In this document: in pieces, positions 1-4,578 of the stretch
Layout of the letters: every line of letters begins with the position of its first letter
How positions within the stretch are numbered: the first letter of the stretch is position 1
Source: Coriobacteriales bacterium
GTDB lineage: Bacteria > Actinomycetota > Coriobacteriia > Coriobacteriales > UBA8131
Assembly: GCA_031256575.1 (NCBI GenBank)
Contig: JAIRQI010000179.1
Location: 1-5,844, forward strand
Direction: 5' to 3'
DNA: 5,844 nt
Notes under the pieces: generated by a model
Database searches by the model: none
Told to the model about the DNA's origin: nothing
What the model saw: the letters and a program-made list of their open reading frames with translations, nothing else
Program-made: the position numbers and the translations under genes

Positions 1-6
1 CAAGAC

Positions 7-207
7 ATGGGAGGACCATCAAAAAAGAAGAAGCAGGACAGGCTGGCTAATGATGAGCTCAATCCTACTAATTCTGCCACTAGTTCCAACACGCGTAAGA
101 TAGCCACAGTGATTGTCAGCATCATCCTGATTATCAGCCTCGGTCTACCGGTAGCCGGCCTGGGCTTTGCTTCTTGTTCCAGCTGCTCGATTCCCATTTA
201 CGACTAA
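7..207 (+). CDS. Small single-pass membrane protein, unrecognised (possibly 5'-partial)
   Basis: I do not recognise this 66-residue protein. Seen: a lysine-rich, hydrophilic N-terminus (KKKKQ at residues 7-11), a polar Ser/Thr/Asn stretch at about 17-28, one strongly hydrophobic segment at about 32-54 (IATVIVSIILIISLGLPVAG) and a short tail with three cysteines (CSSCS). The positive residues before the helix suggest a cytoplasmic N-terminus. ATG at 7 is the first start visible, but the frame is open to position 1 and no ribosome binding site can be seen in the six preceding bases, so the true start may lie upstream. The stop is TAA at 205-207. A 250-bp gap separates it from the pilus-like genes, so membership of that operon is doubtful. 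The charged-then-hydrophobic layout also fits the N-terminus of a longer membrane-anchored protein cut short by an early stop, but I see no clear continuation downstream. Confidence 0.5.
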   Translation: MGGPSKKKKQDRLANDELNPTNSATSSNTRKIATVIVSIILIISLGLPVAGLGFASCSSCSIPIYD

Positions 208-249
208 ACGCAATTTTTAGCGCAACAGACAATGCAACAGACCGCATAA

Positions 250-276
250 CTGATGGTGTTACAGTCACCATATCAG
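250..276. repeat. Imperfect inverted repeat, possible operator or hairpin
   Basis: The arms ATGGTG (253-258) and CACCAT (266-271) pair perfectly around a 7-base loop. The stem extends outward as CTG (250-252) with CAG (274-276) if two extra bases (AT) in the right arm are bulged. It could be a protein-binding dyad or an RNA hairpin. Its role is unknown, and short dyads of this kind also arise by chance. Confidence 0.3.
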
Positions 277-350
277 TTGACGCAGCAAGCCAGCTCTGCA
301 AGCTTTCACGGATACCTCGGCCAGCGGTTTTGTGAGAGAATAAGCGCGGT

Positions 351-425
351 GGTTGAACTTGAAAGTAGAGCGCTTTACGCATCAGGGAATGCGGTAGCCC
401 AAAGCTTGGTAAGGCTTCAAGAACC
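351..425 (+). other. Potential three-way-junction RNA structure or operator region
   Basis: The outer arms are GGTT-(GAA)-CTTGAA (351-363) and TTCAAGAACC (416-425), complementary over 10 bp if three bases are bulged. They enclose two smaller stems: CGCAT (378-382) with ATGCG (389-393) around a six-base loop, and AGCC/GGCT (396-399 with 413-416) capped by CAA/TTG. A 14-bp near-palindrome, GTAGAGCGCTTTAC (365-378, one G-T mismatch), overlaps it. The structure ends 15 bases before the AAGGGGAG ribosome binding site, so it could influence translation of the lipoprotein. All of this is by eye, with no folding energy. Confidence 0.25.
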
Positions 426-440
426 TGTGCGCAGTCGCTC

Positions 441-448
441 AAGGGGAG
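441..448 (+). promoter_or_regulatory. Ribosome binding site AAGGGGAG that fixes a GTG start
   Basis: This strong purine-rich site ends nine bases before the GTG at 458. It supports the GTG start over a later TTG (527) or ATG (588), neither of which has a comparable site. That choice places the whole 18-bp tandem repeat inside the coding region. Confidence 0.7.
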
Positions 449-457
449 CGGTATTCA

Positions 458-1489
458 GTGTATTTATCCACAAAGATAGAGCGAAAGCCTTTCATCGAGC
501 GAAAGCCTTTCATAGAGCGAAAGCCTTTGAAAACACGAAAGCCCTTCACACTCGTCATTTCCCTATGTTTGGCAATCTGTCTGGCAATGGCGATGCTACT
601 GCCACTTAGCGCTTGTGCGGGAGGTTTTTCATCAGGTGGCCCCAACCTGGGAACCGCCAACCCCGGAGAGCTGCGGGACAACACCCCGGTCGTAGTACAA
701 GTGGAGCAGCCTGGTATTGAGGTCGCTGCCAATGAGTATGGCATCATCGACTACTCCAACGCAAACAAGGGATATATCTGCGCCCAGTCCCTGGTCGAAG
801 GCCGGTACAAAGTATTAGTCAAGGCTCCGGACGGCATGGAATACCACTACACGATTGAATCGACGGCTGCATACATCACCATCCAGCTCTCACGAGGAAA
901 CGGCCTGTACACGGCCCGCCTGCTGCAGCATGTGCGGGAGGACCGTTATGCGGTGATGATAGTGGTCGAGTTCGAGGTAGAGCTGGCCGATTCGCTGTTG
1001 CCGTTTCTCTACCCCAACCAATACGTCGATTTTGCCGTCGATGACCAGACGGTGCAGCTCTCACAAGAAGTCACCGAGGGCGCGACCAGCGAGATTGAGG
1101 CTATCAACGCCATCTACATGTGGGTAGTCATGAACCTCAGTTATGACTACCAAAAGGCCAGTACAGTGCAACCCGGCTACCTACCCAACAACGACGACAC
1201 AATCGAGAAATTGACCGGTATCTGCTTCGACTACGCAGTGCTCTGCGCCTCGATGCTTCGGGCCCAACGCATCCCCGCTCGCCTGGAGATTGGCTACTGC
1301 TCAGACGTCTACCATGCCTGGATATCGGTCTTCAGCTCCGAACAAGGAGTGATTCGCATCCAGATTTCACTAGATGTCGAGACCTGGACCATGTTGGACC
1401 CAACCATTGACTCGTCGGGCAAGACTCCCCTCGGCCTGGGGCCGCTGTTAATAAATGAAGATAACTACTACCCGATGTTCTACTACTGA
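458..1489 (+). CDS. Transglutaminase-like (Cys-His-Asp) lipoprotein
   Basis: A 343-residue exported lipoprotein with a transglutaminase/protease-like core. Seen: an N-terminal 6-residue repeat (ERKPFI-type, residues 7-30), a hydrophobic segment (31-50) and a lipobox LSAC with Cys53 as the predicted lipidated residue. A roughly 150-residue region of unknown type follows. The catalytic-looking core spans about 205-318: the helix EAINAIYMWVVMNLSYDY, then GICFDYA with nucleophile Cys256, YHAW with His286, and MLDPT with Asp314. This is the order and spacing of transglutaminase-like superfamily domains, whose members act as amide cross-linkers, proteases or peptidases. The triad looks intact, so an active enzyme on the outer face of the membrane is likely; its substrate is unknown. 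The start is GTG at 458 with AAGGGGAG upstream. A TTG at 527 would give a more ordinary signal peptide but lacks a ribosome binding site. The gene ends 17 bp before the F-protein gene, so co-transcription is likely and a role on pilus-like components is inferred. Confidence 0.88.
   Translation: MYLSTKIERKPFIERKPFIERKPLKTRKPFTLVISLCLAICLAMAMLLPLSACAGGFSSGGPNLGTANPGELRDNTPVVVQVEQPGIEVAANEYGIIDYSNANKGYICAQSLVEGRYKVLVKAPDGMEYHYTIESTAAYITIQLSRGNGLYTARLLQHVREDRYAVMIVVEFEVELADSLLPFLYPNQYVDFAVDDQTVQLSQEVTEGATSEIEAINAIYMWVVMNLSYDYQKASTVQPGYLPNNDDTIEKLTGICFDYAVLCASMLRAQRIPARLEIGYCSDVYHAWISVFSSEQGVIRIQISLDVETWTMLDPTIDSSGKTPLGLGPLLINEDNYYPMFYY
464..472 (+). other. Exact DnaA-box match TTATCCACA
   Basis: The nine bases match the classical DnaA-box consensus TTATNCACA. 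They lie in codons 3-5 of the lipoprotein gene. A single box inside a gene is weak evidence for function. Confidence 0.25.
476..547 (+). repeat. Four in-frame 18-bp tandem repeats in the lipoprotein signal peptide
   Basis: Four consecutive 18-bp units encode IERKPF, IERKPF, IERKPL and KTRKPF. Units one and two differ at a single base, unit three differs from unit one only at its last base, and unit four is more diverged. Each unit contains GAAAG-C-CTTTC or a close variant, a small dyad. Copy-number change would keep the reading frame and alter only the positively charged n-region. Confidence 0.9.
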
Positions 1490-1506
1490 GATAAAGGGAT
1501 AAGACC

Positions 1507-2562
1507 ATGTCTGAGTCAGTGATAATCGAACGTGAATTGACCGCCAGCCAACTCAGCCGGCTCTTCGTCAGTCTGGGGATGGTCTATGAGTCTGGCTTGT
1601 CTGTGACAGAGGGCTTAAGTATCCTTTTAGGGGTCGCCAACAATCAGACTGAGAAACGCCTGTTGACAGCGTTGTCCGAAGCTATGCTGAATGGCAGCAG
1701 GCTCTCCGAGGCTTTTGAGAAGACCGGAGGTCTGCCACAGTATGCGCTGTCTTTGCTGAAGGTAGCTGAGTATACCGGCCAGATGGCTGATACCTGCCAG
1801 GCCCTGGCGGATTTCTATGATAAACGCGACCGCTTGAGCCAAGCCATCCGTTCTTCGCTCTTCTATCCACTAGCCATGACCTTGATGGTGATACTGGTAG
1901 TGGTACTGCTCTTGACTCAAGCCATGCCAATCTTCGACCAGGTCTTTGCCCAGTTCGGTTTTGAGATGAGCGGGTTGGCCCGGACCTTTCTATCGATTGG
2001 CATCTGGATGCGCTCTGCTGCCCTTTGGTTGAGCCTGGTGGTGCTGTCGATTGGTGTGATTATTCTCATACTGCGGGTCTTACCGGTTGGCAAGCGTTTC
2101 TTTCACTGGCTGTTTGAGCACAGCCCCTTGACCAGCGACTTGTCATTTCGACTCTCGGCTCAGCGTTTGATGCTGGGTATGGCAGCGATGCTGAAGAGCG
2201 GAATGGCTCCCCAATCCGCCATCGAGCTAGCTCAGGACCTGGTTGATGACAGCCGGGTGAAAAGCCGGCTGACTGGCTTAAGCCAGCAATTATCCACAGG
2301 TACCAGCTTTCAGAAAGCGCTATTCGATAGCGGGCTGCTACCTAAAGAGAGCCATCTGCTGGTCGCAATCGGGTTCAACACCGGTTCCAATGTGCAGGCC
2401 TTCGAGCGCATCGGTGAGGACCTGATGCTTTCTACCGAGCGCAAGATGGTCTCGCTGGTGTCAGCCATCGAGCCAGGCCTGGTAGCCGTGATGACTATTC
2501 TGGTTGGGGTGATTCTACTGTCTGTATTACTGCCCTTGCTAGGCGTTTTGACCCGTATCTGA
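1507..2562 (+). CDS. Type II secretion/type IV pilus F-family (GspF/PilC) inner-membrane platform protein
   Basis: A 351-residue polytopic membrane protein, somewhat shorter than the roughly 400 residues usual for PilC/GspF. Seen: the family's duplicated layout. The first cytoplasmic T2SF domain (about 15-118) includes GLPQYALSLLKVAEYTG. It is followed by a membrane segment (about 119-140), a second segment (about 171-192), the second T2SF domain (about 213-315) and a final membrane helix (about 322-347). The second domain carries GLLPKESHLLVAIG..TG, then AFERIGEDL and IEP near residues 321-323. The family scaffolds the base of the filament machine and couples it to the ATPase. Odd point: the glutamate that normally follows IG in the second repeat is Phe290, although Glu88 is kept in the first. 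ATG 1507 is preceded by AAAGGGA (1493-1499) at a good distance. The gene sits 17 bp after the lipoprotein and 13 bp before the next gene. Confidence 0.93.
   Translation: MSESVIIERELTASQLSRLFVSLGMVYESGLSVTEGLSILLGVANNQTEKRLLTALSEAMLNGSRLSEAFEKTGGLPQYALSLLKVAEYTGQMADTCQALADFYDKRDRLSQAIRSSLFYPLAMTLMVILVVVLLLTQAMPIFDQVFAQFGFEMSGLARTFLSIGIWMRSAALWLSLVVLSIGVIILILRVLPVGKRFFHWLFEHSPLTSDLSFRLSAQRLMLGMAAMLKSGMAPQSAIELAQDLVDDSRVKSRLTGLSQQLSTGTSFQKALFDSGLLPKESHLLVAIGFNTGSNVQAFERIGEDLMLSTERKMVSLVSAIEPGLVAVMTILVGVILLSVLLPLLGVLTRI
2290..2298 (+). other. Second exact DnaA-box match TTATCCACA
   Basis: This is the same nine bases as at 464-472, here encoding part of QLSTG in the F-protein gene. Two exact copies on one strand are more than expected by chance in this length, but both are intragenic and 1.8 kb apart. 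Confidence 0.2.
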
Positions 2563-2565
2563 GCC

Positions 2566-2573
2566 GGAGGTGA
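2566..2573 (+). promoter_or_regulatory. Ribosome binding site GGAGGTGA that decides the start of the next gene
   Basis: This near-perfect Shine-Dalgarno sequence overlaps an in-frame GTG at 2570-2572. Because that GTG lies inside the site, the ATG at 2576, five bases after GGAGG, is the credible start. Confidence 0.75.
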
Positions 2574-2575
2574 CA

Positions 2576-3001
2576 ATGGATAACTCAACTAACATATCTG
2601 AAAGCCCAGGCAGCCGCAGTGCCAATCTGCAGTTGCTGCTCGGGGCTGTCTGTATCAGCTGCCTGATGTTGCTGGTAGTGCTTGGTATCAACGGCTTGTC
2701 CGACCGAGTAGAGGTCCTACAGACTGAATGGCTGGAGCAGAGCGTCCAACGCAGTGCCATCCAATGCTTCATCATCGAGGGCAGCTTTCCAACAACGGAA
2801 CAAGGCGTAGACTACCTGCGCGAGCATTATGGCCTAAACATCGACCAGCAACGTTATGTTGTCTACTACGAGTCAATGGGAGCAAACCTCCTGCCCCAGG
2901 TTAAGGTGATTGCCATCCAGCAAGGCCCCGAAAGCCAAGATATCGAGGAGCAACTGGGCTTCTCCCCAGATAAACAAGACGTCGGAAATGAGCTGCCCTG
3001 A
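2576..3001 (+). CDS. Small membrane-anchored pilus-cluster protein, uncharacterised
   Basis: A 141-residue protein from ATG 2576. Seen: a short polar N-terminus, one hydrophobic segment at about 18-39, then a soluble domain presumably outside the membrane. That domain has the pattern AIQCFIIEGSFP...VDYLREHYGL..D..RYVVYYES....LLPQVKV (residues 61-111), with a single cysteine at 64 and EG at 68-69. From memory, a C-[YF]-x-x-E-G-x-x-P...YL...YG motif followed by a [Y/H]YE segment recurs in uncharacterised Clostridia proteins encoded next to PilT-like ATPases and GspF proteins; I cannot verify this here. The C-terminal 30 residues are charged and probably disordered. There is no prepilin cleavage motif. 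It lies 13 bp after the F protein and 2 bp before the DUF4860-like gene. A pseudopilin or platform-accessory role is inferred only. Confidence 0.8.
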   Translation: MDNSTNISESPGSRSANLQLLLGAVCISCLMLLVVLGINGLSDRVEVLQTEWLEQSVQRSAIQCFIIEGSFPTTEQGVDYLREHYGLNIDQQRYVVYYESMGANLLPQVKVIAIQQGPESQDIEEQLGFSPDKQDVGNELP

Positions 3002-3003
3002 GC

Positions 3004-3513
3004 ATGCGCCGTCACTACTTCGATATCATCTTCACACTGACGCTGTTCGCGCTGTATACAACGATAGCTTTAAGCCTCTCGACCATCGGGGCGCAGGTCT
3101 ATACGAATACCGCTCAGACCCTGTCCAGCAATTTTGACCAGCGCACCAGTGTGCTTTATGTGACGCAGAAGCTGCGCCAGAACGACGTATCCGGCTTGAT
3201 ACGGGTGGAGCAGCTGGGCGATGGCGACGCGCTGGTCTTCACCGAGGTCTATGAGGACCAATCCTACGAGACCTGGTTTTATGTGGCCGACGGCTTCTTG
3301 CGCGAGGTGCTGATGCTGGCCGGCGACCAGCCGGATGCCAATTATGGCCAGGCCATCATGCCCATGCAATCGATGGCTGTCGACAGCCAGCGTCTGTCAG
3401 ACGGGGTGCTGACCATCAGTTTCATTCAGCTTGATGGCAGTGTGAGCGTAGTCGATATCCATTTGCAAAGCCTTAATAGCGAGCAGTACCAGGGAGCACT
3501 GGATGAAAGGTAG
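3004..3513 (+). CDS. DUF4860-like single-pass membrane protein
   Basis: A 169-residue protein with a membrane helix near the N-terminus (about 8-30) and a beta-rich extracytoplasmic domain. Seen: GAQVYTNTAQTLSSNFDQRTSVLYVTQKLRQND-like segments at 29-61, where helix-proximal 'NF-x-x-RTS-x-x-YVT-x-KLRQND' is what leads me to DUF4860, a family I associate with Clostridia pilus-like clusters. Later parts (ALVFTEVYEDQSYETWFYV, and DGVLTISF near 133-140) suggest beta strands. The layout resembles minor pseudopilins of the GspH/ComGF kind, but no G-[F]-x-x-x-E leader motif is present. ATG 3004 follows the previous stop by two bases and has only a weak upstream GGA, so translational coupling is likely. 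Family assignment is from memory of sequence patterns, moderately sure. Confidence 0.82.
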   Translation: MRRHYFDIIFTLTLFALYTTIALSLSTIGAQVYTNTAQTLSSNFDQRTSVLYVTQKLRQNDVSGLIRVEQLGDGDALVFTEVYEDQSYETWFYVADGFLREVLMLAGDQPDANYGQAIMPMQSMAVDSQRLSDGVLTISFIQLDGSVSVVDIHLQSLNSEQYQGALDER

Positions 3514-3525
3514 GGTTTGCCGATA

Positions 3526-4041
3526 ATGGCCTGGTCACTGCAAAACGACCCGGCAGCCATGCTGGCCAAAAGCCCACTGGCACAGTCCGAGCTATCCCAG
3601 CTGGAGCCACGCAACGCGCATAGCGCTTCACGCGGCATCATCATCGAACTCGCCGGTAACCTGGTCATCTTCATTATCTGCACCTTGGTCTGCCTGAATA
3701 TCTTTGCCATCGCCCAGTCTGATTTGGAGAAGAGCCGGGCCGTCTCAGAGCTTGGACTGACCTCAATGAACCTGGTCGAGAACTGGCAAGCTGGCAGCGA
3801 CCTAGCTGAACTCAGCCAACGCTTTGGCGGCATTATCGAAAACGATACGCTGGTCTTGTACTTCGACCGTTCTTATCAGCAGGTTACTGATATAAGCCAG
3901 GCCAGATACCGCTTGGAATTCAGCGTAGACCAGCAAACACGAGGTTACAGTGCGGGGCAGATTAGCCTCAGCCAGGTCGATGGCCAGCAGCTTTTGCAAT
4001 GGTCAGTCGGCCGAGTGCTGCTAGATGAGCCGAGGCCTTAG
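3526..4041 (+). CDS. Pseudopilin-like single-pass membrane protein, uncharacterised
   Basis: A 171-residue protein from ATG 3526; a TTG at 3517 would add three residues. The purine run AAAGGTAGGG (3506-3515) could serve either start. Seen: a hydrophilic N-terminus of about 36 residues, then RGIIIELAGN (36-45), which leads into a hydrophobic helix (about 43-64, GNLVIFIICTLVCLNIFAIA). An acidic/polar segment and a beta-rich C-terminal domain (about 105-165) follow. The G-x-x-x-E arrangement recalls type IV prepilins, where cleavage follows Gly and Glu is at +5; here Glu would be at +4, one residue short. The protein may therefore be an uncleaved relative or only a look-alike. The four bases after the previous gene's stop and the zero gap to the next gene indicate one transcript. 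No enzyme motif is visible. Confidence 0.8.
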   Translation: MAWSLQNDPAAMLAKSPLAQSELSQLEPRNAHSASRGIIIELAGNLVIFIICTLVCLNIFAIAQSDLEKSRAVSELGLTSMNLVENWQAGSDLAELSQRFGGIIENDTLVLYFDRSYQQVTDISQARYRLEFSVDQQTRGYSAGQISLSQVDGQQLLQWSVGRVLLDEPRP

Positions 4042-4488
4042 ATGCCTAGAGCAGCCAGCTTCAGTTACCGCCAGAGCATCGGCATTGGCATAACCACCCT
4101 GGTGACGGTATTCATGGTGCTCCTACTGACTACCTTCTCAGTCTTGACGATGGTCTCTGCCCGCTATGACTTGAACCTTTCATCACGCACTGTTGAGGCT
4201 ACCACCAGTTATTATGCTGCTGACCAAGAAGCCTGCCAGTGGGTGGGGGAGATACAGGATTTGCTGGCAACCCGGCCACAGTCGGAGTGGTCGACAGCTA
4301 TTACTGAGAGTGCACTCGATGTCTCGACGCAGATTGAGTATAGTGATGATGGAAGCTGGGCTGGAATCACCGTCGACCGGCAGTTGACGATTGACCAGTG
4401 GCGACTGCTGAATATACGTCTGTTTATTGATGGCGATGGCCAGATATATATCTTAGACTGGAGAAGTTCCAGCATAAATGCTAGCTGA
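4042..4488 (+). CDS. PilX-like small membrane protein, uncharacterised
   Basis: A 148-residue protein starting directly after the preceding TAG, with GAGG at 4032-4035 as ribosome binding site. Seen: a short basic leader, a hydrophobic helix at about 13-38 (LVTVFMVLLLTTFSVLTMVS), then SARYDLNLSSRTVEATTSYYAADQEA-like sequence at 39-64, given here in outline. That helix followed by 'SA...RT...YYAAD.EA' is reminiscent of PilX-type minor pilin N-termini and of uncharacterised Clostridia proteins in similar clusters. The rest (about 90-138) looks beta-rich and ends in DWRSSSINAS. There is no canonical prepilin cleavage site. Odd point: the last 11 codons and the stop fall in a 38-bp direct repeat whose second copy lies just beyond the stop. 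It is likely a minor or alignment subunit of the filament; function inferred only. Confidence 0.82.
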   Translation: MPRAASFSYRQSIGIGITTLVTVFMVLLLTTFSVLTMVSARYDLNLSSRTVEATTSYYAADQEACQWVGEIQDLLATRPQSEWSTAITESALDVSTQIEYSDDGSWAGITVDRQLTIDQWRLLNIRLFIDGDGQIYILDWRSSSINAS

Positions 4489-4537
4489 CCTGATAGCCAT
4501 AGACTGGAGAAGCTCCAGCCGTGACGCTGGCTGACCT
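4454..4537 (+). repeat. 38-bp direct repeat straddling a stop codon, with conserved hairpin
   Basis: Copy one is 4454-4491 and copy two is 4500-4537 (46-bp period), identical at 31 of 38 positions by my count. Both contain CTGGAG-AAG-(C/T)TCCAG, a six-pair stem with a three-base loop; the single difference in the stem (C to T) leaves a G-U pair. Both copies, each read in its own frame, end a peptide DWRSSS-x-x-A-x-stop, but the 46-bp offset puts copy two out of frame and behind the real stop. Each copy ends in GCTGACCT or AGCTGACCT. Confidence 0.85.
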
Positions 4538-4563
4538 TGAATTTTAGAATAAAGCCGGTCAGC
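4530..4563 (+). promoter_or_regulatory. Stem just upstream of the ATPase ribosome binding site
   Basis: GCTGACC (4530-4536) is perfectly complementary to GGTCAGC (4557-4563), with a 20-base A/T-rich loop. The right arm ends two bases before GAAGGG, the ATPase ribosome binding site. AGCTGACC of the first repeat copy (4483-4490) can pair with the same right arm over eight bases (4557-4564), so two mutually exclusive stems are possible. There is no T-tract after the stem, so it is not a standard terminator. Confidence 0.4.
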
Positions 4564-4578
4564 TCGAAGGGATGAGTG

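Larger units (their letters stand above)
208..457. other. Intergenic leader region before the lipoprotein gene
   Basis: This 250-bp stretch has no convincing gene. An open + frame from ATG 253 lacks a ribosome binding site and runs out of frame deep into the lipoprotein gene. The stretch holds several inverted repeats (listed separately) and ends in the ribosome binding site of the next gene. I could not find a convincing -35/-10 pair: TTGACG at 277-282 has no -10 at a proper distance, and TTGAAC at 353-358 is followed 16 bp later only by the poor TTACGC. No intrinsic terminator with a T-tract is visible after the 66-codon gene. Confidence 0.5.

Noticed and set aside
145..154. Perfect palindrome CTACCGGTAG
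   Set aside because: It is short, lies inside the small membrane protein gene and has no promoter nearby; likely chance.
277..305. Promoter with -35 TTGACG
   Set aside because: At 17 bp spacing the -10 position reads AAGCTT, far from TATAAT.
476..547. Possible CRISPR array
   Set aside because: The units are directly adjacent 18-mers without spacers and encode part of a protein; a tandem repeat, not an array.
253..609. Open + frame of 118 codons spanning the gap and the start of the lipoprotein gene
   Set aside because: It has no ribosome binding site, overlaps the lipoprotein signal peptide out of frame, and its repetitive part (AKAFHR units) is just the 18-bp repeat read in another frame.
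439..747. Open - strand frame of 102 codons opposite the lipoprotein start
   Set aside because: There is no ribosome binding site, and its repetitive sequence (MKGFRS units) is the reverse reading of the tandem repeat.
3634..3654. Canonical type IV prepilin cleavage site (RGIIIEL)
   Set aside because: Glu would be at +4 rather than +5 after the glycine, and about 36 residues precede it; kept only as a near miss.
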